Below are positions 20,906-33,095 of a stretch of 64,000 bases of DNA, one piece after another. The notes beneath the pieces are model-generated. The model did not search any database, was not told the DNA's origin, and saw nothing but the letters and a program-made list of their open reading frames with translations. Source of the stretch: Craterostigma plantagineum (lineage: Eukaryota > Streptophyta > Magnoliopsida > Lamiales > Linderniaceae); assembly GCA_027422505.1 (NCBI GenBank), contig JAPQWV010000001.1, positions 5,270,001 through 5,334,000 on the forward strand, given 5' to 3'. Position 1 is the first letter of the stretch; every line of letters begins with the position of its first letter. A program made the position numbers and the translations under genes.

Positions 20906-23900
20906 ATGGCGGCGAAGTTTGATATCGAAAAGTTCAACGGGAGAAATTTCTCACTGTGGAAATTAAAGATAAAGGCAATCTTGCGAAAGGACGGCTGTCT
21001 GGAGGCTATCGATGGAAAACCAGCTACAGTGACAGACGACAAGAAATGGAACGAGATGGACGGGAGCGCTGTCGCAAATCTGCATCTGGCACTAGCAGAT
21101 GAGATATTGTCGAGCGTCGAAGAAAAGAAAACGGCAAAGGAGATTTGGGACCACCTAACCAGTCTGTACGAGCCGACGTCGTTACACAACAAAATTTTCT
21201 TGAAGAGAAAATTATTCACCTTGAGAATGTCTGAATCTACTTCGGTGACGGAGCATCTCAACGTCTTGAATACTCTATTTTCCCAACTAACATCGTTGGG
21301 GTATAAAATGGAGGATAAAGAACGTGCGGAAATTCTACTTCAAAGTCTGCCTGATTCGTATGATCAACTCATCATCAACTTGACGAACAACGCGAAAGTT
21401 CTGGTCTTCAATAACCTCGCGGCTGCTATTCTTGAAGAAGAAAATCGGCGAAAGAACAAAGAGGACCAACAAGCAAGCTCTCAACAGGTCGAAGCTTTGA
21501 CGGTGATGAGAGGGAGATCAACGGAACGTGGTTCAAGTGGGAGTCACATTCAAGGCAGGGGAAAATCAAGAAGTAAGAAGAAGGATATGAAATGCTACCA
21601 TTGTGGAAAGAAGGGTCACTTGAAGAAGGATTGTTGGAGCCTGAAGAATTCCAATCCTCAAGGAAATCTGGCAAACGCGTCAGGTGGAGACGTATTGTGT
21701 AGCGAAGCAGCTATCTCAACGGAGAGCAGGAAGGCGTATGACGAGATATGGCTTCTTGACTCGGGCGCAACTTATAATATGACCTCTCGAAGAGACTGGT
21801 TCAACCACTACGAACCTATCTTAGGAGGATCTGTGTACAGTTGCGAAGATAATGCCTTAAAGATCGTAGGCGTTGGAACCGTGAGGTTGAAGTTGCACGA
21901 CGGTACAGTTCGTACTATTCAAGGAGTGCGGCACGTGGAAGGTCTCAAGAAGAATTAATTGTCTGTGGGACAGCTCGATGATCTTGGCTGTGAAATCAAA
22001 GTTCGGGGAGGAATAATGAAAATATTCCGGGGAGCACTTGTAGTTATGAAAGGTGAAAAGGTTGCTGCAAATTTGTATATGCTGTTGGGAGAGACGGTGC
22101 AAGAAGGGGAAGCGTCTGTAGCTTCGGAAAATTCAACCGAAAGATCTACTATGCTATGGCATCAAAAGCTCGGGCATATGTCGGAACAAGGTATGAAAAT
22201 TCTTGCGAGCCAAAATCTACTTCCGGGTCTCACGAAGGTGTCACTACCATTCTGTGAGCATTGCGTAGCAAACAAGCAGCATCGGCTACAGTTCAACACA
22301 TCAAATTCTAGAAGCAACAATATTCTAGAATTGGTTCATTCTGATGTATGGCAATCACCGGTTTCATCCCGAGGAGGAGGGAAGTACTTCGTGTCCTTCA
22401 TCGACGATTACTCCAGGAGATGTTGGATATATATCATCAAGAGTAAGGGAGATGTGTTCGTTACCTTCAAAAATTTCAAGGCTCGGGTCGAACTTGATAC
22501 AGGAAAGAAGATCAAGTGTTTGAGGACAGATAATGGAGGAGAATATACTGGTGGGGAATTTGATAGCTTTTGCAAAAGGGAAGGCATCAAAAGGCACTTC
22601 ACTACGGCGTATACTCCACAACAAAATGGAGTGGCGGAGCGGATGAACAGGACTCTGTTAGAGAGGACAAGAGCCATGTTGGGAGCTGCGGGTCTGGATA
22701 AATCATACTGGGCAGAAGCAGTCAACACCGCCTGCTACGTGATCAATCGGTCGCCTTCAACGGCAATTGATCAGAAGACGGCGATGGAGATGTGGACCGG
22801 GAAGCCAGCGGATTATTCCAAACTCCATGTATTTGGAAGTCCTGTGTACGTTATGTACAACGCCCAAGAAACTACGAAGTTGGATCCGAAGTCCAGGAAG
22901 TGTTTGTTCTTGGGGTATGCTGATGGTGTGAAGGGGTATCGCCTGTGGGATCCCACTGCCCACAAGGTTGTCATCAGCAGGGAGGTTATCTTCTTAGAAG
23001 ATAAAATAATCGAAGAAAATGATAGCACTACAAATGGAAGTCCAGAAACTACGACGATTCAGGTGGAAGGGAAGTCTATCGAACAAGAATCTTCTGAAGC
23101 AGCACCGGAGCACGAAGAAGGGCCAAGCGAATCTTCAGAGCCAGAAGTTAGAAGGGGCACACGCAAAAGAGCTGCACCATCCTGGCATGAAGATTACGAT
23201 ATGGACAGCAACGTTGCATACTGTCTTCTAACTGATGACGGAGAGCCATCAACTCTTCAAGAAGCACTGAACAGTTCAGATGCAGATCAGTGGTTGGCGG
23301 CAATGCAAGAAGAAATGGAAGATCTACGAAAAAATAAGACTTGGGAGCTGGTGCCACTACCGAACGGCAGAAAGGCAATCGGCAATAAATGGGTCTTTAA
23401 GATCAAGCGAAACAGCGAGGATCAAGTAGAGCGCTTTCGTGCACGACTGGTGGTTAAAGGCTACGCTCAGAAAGAAGGCATTGACTTCAACGAAATATTC
23501 TCACCTGTAGTCCGACTGACGACTGTTCGGGTACTCCTGGCAATGTGTGCTACATTCGACCTACATCTAGAGCAACTAGATGTGAAGACGGCTTTTCTTC
23601 ATGGAGATCTTGAAGAAGAGATTTATATGCTCCAGCCGGAAGGTTTTGAAGACAAAGATAAACAGAACTTGGTTTGCAGGTTGAACAAATCTCTATACGG
23701 TCTCAAACAGGCGCCGAGGTGTTGGTATAAGAGATTTGATTCCTTCATCATGAGCCTTGGATACAACAGATTGAATGCAGACCCTTGTGCATATTTCAAG
23801 AGGTTTGGTGAAAATGATTTTATCATATTACTGTTGTATGTTGACGACATGTTGGTAGCAGGCCCCAACAAAGATCGTGTTAAAGAACTCAAGGCACAGC

Positions 23901-24802
23901 TGGCTAGGGAATTTGAAATGAAGGACTTGGGACCAGCAAACAAGATTCTAGGGATGCAAATTTACCGAGACAGAAATAACAGGAAGATTTGGCTTTCGCA
24001 GAAGAATTATCTGAAGAAGGTCTTGCGACGTTTCAATATGCAAGATTGTAAGCCAATTTCTACCCCACTTCTTGTTAATTTCAAATTATCCTCAAGTATG
24101 AGTCCTAGCAGTGAAGAAGGGAGGATGGAGATGTCTCGAGTACCGTATGCATCAGCGGTGGGAAGTCTTATGTTCGCGATGATTTGTACACGACCAGACA
24201 TTGCACATGCAGTGGGAGTAGTGAGTCGGTACATGGCGAATCCGGGCAAAGAGCATTGGAGCGCGATGAAGAGGATCCTACGATATATCAGAGGGACCTC
24301 AGATGTTGCATTATGTTACGGAGGAGCAGACTTTACTGTCAGAGGGTATGTTGACTCTGATTACGCAGGTGATCTTGACAAGAGCAAATCTACCACGGGA
24401 TATGTGTTCACTCTTACTGGCGGAGCAGTAAGCTGGGTATCGAAGCTTCAGTCCGTTGTCGCGACGTCAACAACTGAAGCTGAATATGTTGCAGCTACGC
24501 AGGCAAGTAAAGAGGCGGTATGGTTGAAAATGATCATGGAGGAACTCGGGCACGAACAGGAGAATATTCCTCTATTCTGTGACAGTCAGAGTGCCTTGCA
24601 TCTTGCAAGGAATCCAGCTTTTCATTCCAGGTCAAAGCACATACGAGTCCAGTATCACTTCGTACGTGAGAAAGTGGAAGAGGGCACGGTAGATATGTTG
24701 AAGATTCATACGAAAGACAACCTAGCAGATTTTTTGACGAAGGCGGTCAACACTGACAAGTTCATTTGGTGTCGTTCCTCGAGTGGCCTAGCGGAAACGT
24801 AA
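20906..24802 (+). pseudogene. C1 gag-pol polyprotein with one premature stop
   Basis: One frame of 1,298 sense codons is broken only by TAA at 21956-21958. Domains in order: gag (KFDIEKFNGRNFSLWKLKIK onward); zinc knuckle CYHCGKKGHLKKDCW (about residue 230); protease WLLDSGATYNMTS (about 282); integrase HQKLGHM and HCVANK, then DYSRRCWIYI and TPQQNGVAERMNRT; RT QLDVKTAFLHGDLEEEIYM and LLLYVDDMLVAG; RNase H YVDSDYAGDLDKSKSTTGYVF and FCDSQSALHLARNPAFHSRSKHI. The stop falls where relatives read NLLSVG, so a single T-to-A change (TTA to TAA) explains it. All catalytic motifs remain. Confidence 0.95.
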
Positions 24803-24866
24803 GCAACATGAAAGGCAAGGGAGAAAGAATGGTGTGAAGATCCGATTGATCCTCAATCAAATCTTC

Positions 24867-24877
24867 AAGTGGGAGAT
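24867..24877 (+). promoter_or_regulatory. C1 polypurine tract
   Basis: AAGTGGGAGAT immediately precedes the TGTCGAC start of the 3' LTR. Confidence 0.8.
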
Positions 24878-25336
24878 TGTCGACATAATAATCAACCACA
24901 AGGGTTGAATGGTAGGTTTGAATAGTCAATCAAGGGAGCATTTAAACGTGGGAAACACTTTTCAAAGTGGTGCTGATGATTGTTCATATTACATTGTTCA
25001 CACCTTGGGATTTGCCTATAAAAAGGGCATCGATCGATCACATGAAGATCATCCCACTGAAGAAAATAAATAGAGAGAAGAGAGAATAAAAAATAGAGAG
25101 TTTGTCGGTATTTTCTCCGACTATAAAGAGAGAGGTTGAGGGTTTTCTCCTTTATAGATTGAGAGTTTGTAACTCCTATATTTTTCCTCTATAGTGGATT
25201 CTTCTTCCTTGCCCGTGGTTTTTACCCCGATTTGTTTGGGGGTTTTCCACGTTAAATCTCGGTGTCCACATTTTATCTTTAATTACCCAAATATTAGCCG
25301 CAATATTATTCGACCGGGTCCGCTGCCACGCCAACA
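24878..25336 (+). repeat. C1 3' LTR
   Basis: 459 bp, one visible difference from the 5' LTR. Confidence 0.96.
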
Positions 25337-25341
25337 CTTCT

Positions 25342-25380
25342 CTTCATTCGATCTCATATACACAAAAAATAAAAACAACA
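25342..25380 (+). repeat. Element L 5' LTR, last part
   Basis: The remainder of the L LTR after the C1 insertion. It ends AAAACAACA, as does the 3' LTR at 33454. Confidence 0.92.
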
Positions 25381-25382
25381 AA

Positions 25383-25532
25383 ATGGTATCAGAGCCGATG
25401 GTGTCAACGGAGCCGTTAGCGCCGACAGAGTCGATGATGTCGCCAGAGCCGAAAGAGCCGATGGTGTCGAAGCGGATATTATTTACCCACATGTTAATCC
25501 CGCAACTCACCGAGAATAACTACGCAAGGTGG
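25383..25532 (+). pseudogene. Element L open reading frame, part 1 (overlaps the primer site)
   Basis: The ATG at 25383 lies one base before the primer binding site (25384-25396), so the tRNA-Met site is translated as the first codons (MVSEP). Fifty codons follow, with repeated EP/MVS motifs, and end LTENNYARW. That ending recalls the NYxxW start of copia Gag proteins. C2 interrupts the frame exactly after the Trp codon, and it resumes in register at 31771. No downstream Met fits better, because the frame is open from here. Confidence 0.6.
25384..25396 (+). promoter_or_regulatory. Element L primer binding site
   Basis: TGGTATCAGAGCC, three bases after the LTR end, is a perfect tRNA-Met complement. 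It lies inside the predicted coding frame. Confidence 0.9.
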
Positions 25533-26392
25533 TGTTGGGTTTTAAGCCCAATGGGCCTCGGGCCCAAGTGTGGGTAATTGGCCCACTAAGAGAAGAGTTG
25601 AAACGATTTTTATTAAATCGAGAAGACGTCGGTCGTCGAAACGAGAAATCGTTGAAAGATTACGAATCTACGTTTCGAGACGAATCTAACGAATACTAAT
25701 TTGCTCAAAACCGATATCGGGTGAATGAGAAATTAATTGGTAAAGCCAGCCCAATTAAAATAAAAAAACGAAAAAAAAAATTATTAAAAAAATTGATGAC
25801 GTGGCGGCTGATGACGTGTCACTGACACGCGGACTGACGTGGACTGACGTGGCGCTGATCTGGCGCTGACTGGGCATGGTGATGTGGCTGATTGAAGGGG
25901 TATTGGGAATCAGTCCGAGAGTTGTGACTATTCCCAGATTGACCCCTGGCCAAAGGTTGTGTCTATTTGCAATTCGGCCCAGTCAAAGGAGGTCAAAGTG
26001 AAAAGTTATGAATTTTCACGAATTGACCCCTGCAGCTTTTCGAACAGTATAAATAGGTCCCCTGGCAGAATAGAAATTCATTCAATTCACTCCCAGCACT
26101 TTATAGAAAGTTGACAGCACATCCCTTAGGCATAATAAAGCACTAATAAAGCAAGAAATGCTCGAGTCTTGAGTAGATTCGCCCGATTATTTTGTTACGG
26201 TGTGCGACGTTTCGAAATTCCTGAAGTCGTTGTATCTTCGGGACGTATTGCGACAACCCGAGGCACTGAAATACGGGGCAATAACATCTTACGGAAAGCG
26301 TACGACGTACGTGCCTCGACTTCGACGTATAACCGAAACTCTGTCCGAGTTTACGAGCGCCACCGACCAGACGCCCAACACCGGAACCAACA
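25533..26392 (+). repeat. C2 5' LTR
   Basis: 860 bp with a TATAAATA box at 26048-26055. Contains several TGACGTGGC-type motifs near 25795-25860 that resemble plant bZIP-binding sequences, shared with the 3' LTR. Confidence 0.9.
26048..26055 (+). promoter_or_regulatory. C2 LTR TATA box
   Basis: TATAAATA in CAGTATAAATAGG; the same box is in the 3' LTR at 31428-31435. Confidence 0.65.
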
Positions 26393-26419
26393 ATCGTAAG
26401 ACGTTATTCCGTCTGATCG

Positions 26420-29400
26420 ATGGCGACAATAGCGAAAATTCCCACCGCCGTACCGCTGACGGGTAGCAACCACGCCGAAAGGGCGGCGAAATTCGACGGG
26501 GCGGACTTCAAGAGATGGCAACAAAAAATGCTATTTTATCTGACGACTTTGAACCTGGTGCGCTTTCTGAAAGAGCTCCCGCCCCAGGTGAACGCCGACG
26601 GCGCCGCAGACGACGACGCACTCGAAGTGGACGGACAACAACAGGCGGCGTTGGACACGTGGAATCATAATGATTTCATGTGTCGTAATTATATTTGAAC
26701 GCCTTGGACGACTCCCTATACAACGTCTACGCTGTCGCTAAGACTGCTAAAGAGTTGTGGGACTCGTTGGACAAAAAGTACAAAATCGATGACGCCGGAC
26801 TGAAGAAATTCATTGTCGGCGGGTTTTTGGACTATAAGATGACCGACTCCAAACCAGTGTTGGACCAGGTCCGTGATCTGCAGTTGATAATCCACGATAT
26901 ACACGCAGAGAATACGCAGATCAACGAATCCTTCCAGGTAGCTGCTATAATAGAGAAGCTGCCGCCCCTGTGGAAGGACTTCAAGAACTACCTCAAGCAC
27001 AAGCGAAAGGAAATGGCGCTTGAGGACCTGATCGTGAGGCTTCGAATCGAAGAAGATAATCTAAGGATCGAGGCCAAGAACAAAAGGGGTAGTGTCGAGG
27101 TACGCGCGAACCTGGCCGAGTCTAGCACCGGCAAAAAGCGCAAGAGGACTAATACGACGCAGCAGAAGCCGAACAAAACTAGGGGCAACTGCTACAATTG
27201 CGACAAACCTGGGCATATGGCCAAGGACTGTCGGCTGAAGAAAAAGAGCAAAAAGAATCAAGCTCACTTGACCGAGGCAAAGCCGGGGACAGATCTGACA
27301 GAGATGGACCTAGCCGCCGTCGTATACGAGGCCAACGTGGTAGACAATCCTAGGTCATGGTATATCGACTCTGGAGTGACTCGCCACATCTGCTCTGACA
27401 AGGAGATGTTTTCGACCTACATCCCTATCTCAGGCAGGAAGCTGTTTATGGGCAACGCAGCCACCTCTGACATCGTCGGATTGGGGAAGGTAGTGCTGAA
27501 GATGACCTCGGGCAAGGAACTCACTCTTGTGGACGTGCTGCATGTGCCAGACATCCGCAAGAATTTGGTGTCCGGCTCCCTGTTGAGCAAAGCCGGATTT
27601 TAGGCAGGTGTTTGAAAGCGATAAATATGTACTGACCAAAAACGGTCATTTCGTAGGAAAGGGCTACCTCGAAAAGGGGCTCTTTAAGATGAATGTAATG
27701 CCTGTAATACGCGAGACTGAGATCGCTAATAATAATAAAGAAAGTTCATCTTACTTGGTTGAGTGTTCCAATTTATGGCATCATAGATTAGATTAGGACA
27801 CGTGGGTTTAAATAAAATAAAAAAGTTAATAAGTTTAAACCTGCTTCCACAAATGGAAGTCGACACACAACAAAAGTGTGAAGTCTGTGTCGAGGCAAAA
27901 ATGGCCAAGGCACCGTTCTTCTCTGTTGAGAGAAGTAGTGCGCCTCTAGAATTAATCCATACTGATATATGTGATCTGAAGTTCGTGCAGACTAGAGGTG
28001 GGAAAAAGTACTATTACTTTTATCGATGATTGCACGAGATTTTGCTACGTATATCTGTTAAGTGGCAAGGACGAGGCTCTTGACGCCTTCAAAAGATATA
28101 AGAGTGAAGTTGAAAATCAACTAAACTCACGAATAAAAATAATTCGAAGTGATAGAGGAGGAGAATGCGTGGCGCCGTTCGAAGAATTTTGCCAAGAGCA
28201 CGGCATTATTCATCAAACAACTGCACCTTATTCACCTCAGTCAAACGGCGTTGCTGAACGCAAAAATAGGTCTCTTAAGGAGATGATGAATGCTATGTTG
28301 ATCAGTTCTGGGCAACCTCAGAACTTGTGGGGGGAAGCAATCCTCTCGGCAAATCGCATTCTGAATATGGTGCCACACAAAAAGAAAGAAAAGACTCCAT
28401 ACGAACTATGGAAAGGTAGGGCTCCGTCCTACAATTACCTGAAAGTGTGGGGGTGCCTAGCAAAGGTCGAAGTACCTAAACCTAAACAGGTTAAGATAGG
28501 ACCCAAGACTGTTGATTGCATTTTCATTGGATATGCTAATAATAGTAGTGCATATAGATTTCTAGTGCACAAATCAGAAAACCCTGAAATTAATGCAGGG
28601 ATGATATTTGAGTCGAGGAACGCTGTATTCTTAGAGAATATTTATCCAAATAAGGAAAAGAAAGAAATAAGCTATAATAAGCGAACTCACGATGCCGTTG
28701 AGAGTTGACCTCAAGAAAACGAGGAACCACGGCAAAGCAAACGTAAAAGGGTGGCCAAATCATTTGGGCCTGATTTCCTAACGTATATGTTAGATGATGA
28801 ACCCCGGACTTTGCAAGAGGCATTGTCTAGTCCAGAAGCGCCGTTCTGGAAAGAAGCTGTGAATAGCGAGATTGAGTCCATAATGCAAAACCATACGTGG
28901 GAGCTGGTAGATCTCCCAAAAGGGTGCAAGCCTTTAGGATGCAAATGGGTCCTTAAAAGGAAGCTTAAGACCGATGGATCAATCAAAAAATATAAAGCTC
29001 GTTTAGTAGCTAAAGGGTTTAACCAAAAGGAGGGGTACGATTTCTTCGATACCTACTCACCCGTGACAAGGATTACATCCATACGGGTCTTGATCGCTAT
29101 AGCATCATTGTATGACCTCTAGATACATCAGATGGACGTGAAAACAGCCTTTCTAAACGGGGAACTCGACGAAGAAATATTTATGCGGCAGCCCGAAGGG
29201 TTTATTGTACCCGGGCAGGAAAATAAAGTGTGCCGACTCGTGAAGTCCACTTTACGGGCTCAAGCAAGCGCCGAAACAATGGCACGAGAAGTTCGACATG
29301 ACTATGTTGTCGAATGGGTTTAAGATTAAGGAGTGTGATAAATGCGTTTATATAGAAGGCACACCCGATGAGTTTGTGATTGTCTGTCTTTACGTAGACG

Positions 29401-30406
29401 ACATGTTAATCATTGGAAGCAGTCACAGAATAATCGTGAATACAAAGAATATGCTGAAAAATTATTTCAGTATGAAAGATATGGGTCTGGCTGACGTCAT
29501 TTTGGGAATAAATGTCTCTAAGACGTCCGAAGGAATTGTGATTACACAATCTCACTATGTTGAGAGCGTGTTAAAGAAATTTAACGCCTTCGATGATCCT
29601 CCGGCTAAGACACCTGTGGACACTAACGTACACTTAGCCAAAAATAGAGGAGAGCCCGTGTCGCAACTCGAATACGCTCGGGTAATTGGTAGCCTGATGT
29701 ATTTGTTTAACTGCACTCGACCTGACATAGCGTACTCAATTAGTAAACTGAGTAGGTTTACGAGTAACCCGAGTAGTAGCCACTAGGTAGCATTAAGAAG
29801 AGTGCTAAGATATTTGAAGCACACTATTAATCATGGCATACTATACTCGAGATATCCCACGGTACTAGAAGGGTATTGCGATGCGAATTGGATATCTAAT
29901 AGTAAAGACTCCAAATCCACGAGTGGTTATATATTTACCATCGGTGGAGGAGCAGTTTCTTGGAAGTCCTCCAAACAAACGTGCATAGCTCGATCCACGA
30001 TGGAGTCAGAGTTCATCGCACTAGATAAAGCCGGTGAAGAAGCAGAATGGCTTCGAAATTTTCTGGAGGATATTCCGTGTTGGAACAAACCTGTGCCACC
30101 AATTATGATTCACTGCGATAGCATGGTGGCTATCGGCAGAGGGCACAGAACTGTATGTATAACGGTAAGTCTCGGCACATTCGTCGGAGACATAACACCG
30201 TAAGACATCTTATCTCTAGCGGAATAATTTCCACCGACTATGTGAAGTCAAAGGAAAATATTGCGGATCCGCTTACAAAAGGCATAGCTAGAGATCAGTT
30301 AGAAAACGCAGTAAGGGGAATGGGACTAAAAATCCACACAGCAAAGAACAAACACAGTGGTAACTCAACCTCGATGAGTGGAGATCCCACGAACTTGGTT
30401 CAATGA
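26420..30406 (+). pseudogene. C2 gag-pol, several frameshifts
   Basis: Gag starts at 26420, with FDGADFKRWQQKMLFYL, and breaks at a TGA at 26696-26698 that fits one lost T. It continues at 26695-27603 with zinc knuckle [14 protein letters not shown] and protease [12 protein letters not shown]. An extra T breaks it near 27600. Integrase follows at 27782-28708 ([34 protein letters not shown]). RT is at 28751-29786 (MDVKTAFLNGELDEEIFM, CLYVDDMLIIG). RNase H is at 29802-30406 ([20 protein letters not shown]). Stops at about 29120 and 29785 and frame changes near 28010, 29260 and 30160 show it is dead. Confidence 0.92.
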
Positions 30407-30899
30407 GACAACTAAGCTGTGATTAGTTCAGTAGTATACTTGGAAACTAATAAAGTCCATTCTCGACAGCTGCCCAAGTAATTTCCCGATGACGTGTGGT
30501 TAGGGTAAGCACTTATGCTTTTAATGATGACTATACCAAAGTGGTGGAGTATTTCGGGCATCTCCAGGATTAAGTCCTAATAGTCGGTCACCTATATAAG
30601 TGTGAAGTGGGGCCGCTTCAATGGAAAACACTTATGAATCGGAGATATGGTCCAAGGCCGAAACGGACACAACGTGAGAATCGAAAAGAGATCAGATTCA
30701 TCACTGTGTGTATACTGTTGTCTTGGTTTACACAAAAAGCCGCCAGTTCAAGACACCACGTTCACTGAGCAGCGAGTAAATCCGATAGTATTTCACTAGG
30801 GAAGGTTCAAAGCCACAAGCTACCTATCCCAATGCAGTGATGTGTCGTCGGGACTTTCTTGCAAGAGTCAGCATGCATTGCATTTATATTAATTTCCAT

Positions 30900-30912
30900 T
30901 CATGTGGGGGAT
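30900..30912 (+). promoter_or_regulatory. C2 polypurine tract
   Basis: A short G-rich run, TGTGGGGGAT, directly precedes the 3' LTR. Confidence 0.75.
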
Positions 30913-31770
30913 TGTTGGGTTTTAAGCCCAATGGGCCTTGGGCCCAAGTGTGGCTAATTGGCCCACTAAGAGAAGAGTTGAAACGATTTTTATTAAATCG
31001 AGAAGACGTCGGTCGTCGAAACGAGAAATCGTTGAAAAATTACGAATCTACGTTTCGAGACGAATCTAACGAATACTAATTTGCTCAAAACCGATATCGG
31101 GTGAATGAGAAATTAATTGGTAAAGCCAGCCCAATTAAAATAAAAAGAAACGAAAAAAAATTATTAAAAAAAATTGATGACGTGGCGGCTGATGACGTCT
31201 CACTGACACGCGGACTGACGTGGACTGACGTGGCGCTGATCTGGCGCTGACTGGGCATGGTGATGTGGCTGATTGAAGGGGTATTGGGAATCAGTCCGAG
31301 AGTTGTGACTATTCCCAGATTGACCCTGGCCAAAGGTTGTGTCTATTTGCAATTCGGCCCAGTCAAAGGAGGTCAAAGTGAAAAGTTATGAATTTTCGCG
31401 AATTGACCCCTGCAGCTTTTCGAACAGTATAAATAGGTCCCCTGGCAGAATAGAAATTCATTCAATTCACTCCCAGCACTTTTATAAAAAGTTGACAGCA
31501 CATCCCTTATGCATAATAAAGCACTAATAAAGCAAGAAATGCTCGAGTCTTGAGTAGATTCGCCCGATTATTTCGTTACGGTGTGCGACGTTTCGAAATT
31601 CCTGAAGTCGTTGTATCTTCGGGACGTATTGCGACAACCCGAGGCACTGAAATACGGGGCAATAACGTCTTATGGAAAGCGTACGACGTACGTGCCTCGA
31701 CTTCGACGTATAACCGAAACTCTGTCCGAGTTTACGAGCGCCACCGACCAGACGCCCAACACCGGAACCA
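30913..31770 (+). repeat. C2 3' LTR, last three bases missing
   Basis: It matches the 5' LTR to GGAACCA and then runs straight into the element L frame. The expected terminal ACA and the second copy of the target duplication are absent. Confidence 0.88.
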
Positions 31771-33060
31771 CCGAAAAATGATGAACCACCACCAAACTCC
31801 GAGATGGGAAAAGAAGAAGGCGAATCATCAAAGATGAAAGCCGATGGCGATGAAGAGGAGGAAATATATCCAAAGGCCGAGGAGCCCGTGGAAGAAGAAA
31901 AGAAAAAAGGAGTTCCAAACGAAGGAGAGCTCGAGAAAGAGGAGGCGGTCGAAGAAACGCCGCCACGACAACCACCTGAGAAAGTCGAGGAGATCGAGGT
32001 GAAGACATCCGAGAATGTCGATGAGATGAAAAACACGATTGACGACGCCATGCACACGTCGTCGGAGGAAGCTTATAACCACGAGGCGAACGAGAAAGTC
32101 ATAGAGACACATGAGACAGTATCCGAGAAAGGCGTTGAGGCAGTTGAAGAGACAACCATGCATGATGAAGAAGCCATGCGGAGAGATAGCCAGAAGGGCG
32201 GCGTAGCCACGACGGTGGCCATGGGAAAAACTGACGAAGAAGTCGGTAAACAGAAAATCACGGAACCTAATAAGGTCAGCCCTAAAGAGATGGAGCGCTT
32301 CAACGAGGAAAAAGCACGCTAGAAAGAAAAGGAGGTGAATCAGTGGATTATGGCGAGAGACAGCCTTGAGGCCTACATGAACAACTTGAAAACCCGAAGC
32401 ATCGACAAGTACAAGCTTGCCGAAAAATTGAATACGAACGAGAAGGACGAGATCGCGGTGACGACCAAGGAGACCCTCAAGGCGGTAGACGATAACCAAA
32501 ATCTGAAGAAAAAAGAGAACGACGAAAATTGCAAAGAAGTCGCGGAGGAGGTCATCAATAATATCAATGTATTCGTGAGAAACAAGGCGGAGCTATACGA
32601 AACTGTTCCCGTGAAGGTCATCAGTGAGAAGAAGCCTGTTAAGGAGTACGAAGGATTCGACACGCATGCTGGCGAGGAGCCGACGAGCCCGCTGACGGGC
32701 TACGTCACGAGGATGAAGAACGAAGAGAAAAATATTTATTATATCAGCGATAAGAAGCTGATGATCACGAGGTTGATAAGATTCGACAACAATATATCAT
32801 TTATGCAGGAATTGTTCGAAAAGAAGAATACGTTAGAAGAAACTAGCCAAAAGGCGAAAGTGGTCCAAGAAGGAAAGTTGACGATCGAGCAAGAAAGAAA
32901 AAGCAGGCGGATAGCGAAAGCACGTACTGACGGTGAAAAGGCATATAAAGTAGCTCGAGAAGTAAGTATTGAAGTGAAGTGTTCGAAGGCATTTAAAGAT
33001 GGCAAATGGCGAGCCGCGACATACGACAGACGGAAAAGAGTTAAGTTTAAGGAGGATTGA
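31771..33060 (+). pseudogene. Element L open reading frame, part 2: Lys/Glu-rich protein of unknown function
   Basis: The frame is continuous with part 1 and broken only by TAG at 32320-32322. It totals about 479 residues with part 1. The start is Pro- and Glu-rich (PKNDEPPPNSE). A long stretch dominated by Glu, Lys, Val and Thr follows, with heptad-like spacing suggesting coiled coil, and the C-terminus is basic (DRRKRVKFKED). There is no zinc knuckle, protease, RT, integrase or RNase H motif, no signal peptide and no membrane segment. It fills nearly all of the L interior and ends 35 bases before the LTR. I do not recognise the family; a Gag-like structural role is a guess from position. 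Confidence 0.6.
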
Positions 33061-33083
33061 AAGACCGAAAGAAGATTGAGCTT

Positions 33084-33095
33084 AAGGGGGGAATT
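33084..33095 (+). promoter_or_regulatory. Element L polypurine tract
   Basis: AAGGGGGGAATT lies immediately before the TGTTGGGTAAG start of the 3' LTR. Confidence 0.85.

Larger units (their letters stand above)
20250..25336 (+). mobile_element. Copia C1: young, near-intact Ty1/copia (Tork-like) inside the L 5' LTR
   Basis: Two 459-bp LTRs (20250-20708 and 24878-25336) start TGTCGAC and end CCAACA. By eye they differ at one base (A/G near 20603/25231), so the insertion is recent. The 5-bp target duplication CTTCT lies at 20245-20249 and 25337-25341. The internal region has gag, protease, integrase, RT and RNase H in copia order, with a single stop codon. The same family occurs as C1b at the right end of the window. 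Confidence 0.96.
25533..31770 (+). mobile_element. Copia C2 inside element L
   Basis: LTRs of 860 bp (25533-26392) and 858 bp (30913-31770) start TGTTGGGTTTTAAGCCC. The 5' LTR ends CCAACA, an inverted match to TGTTGG; the 3' LTR stops three bases short at CCA. About ten differences plus small indels separate the LTRs, so C2 is older than C1. No target duplication is seen, because the right junction has lost it. The internal region is Ty1/copia with several frameshifts. No clear primer site follows the 5' LTR. Confidence 0.92.

Noticed and set aside
31524..32057. Ser-rich minus-strand frame across the C2 LTR and the L frame
   Set aside because: It spans an insertion junction and is the antisense shadow of a Glu-rich frame.
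31828..32499. Long minus-strand frame of 223 codons opposite the element L frame
   Set aside because: Hydrophobic, Leu/Phe-rich complement of a Glu/Lys-rich frame. It arises from codon bias of the plus-strand frame and has no motif or start context.
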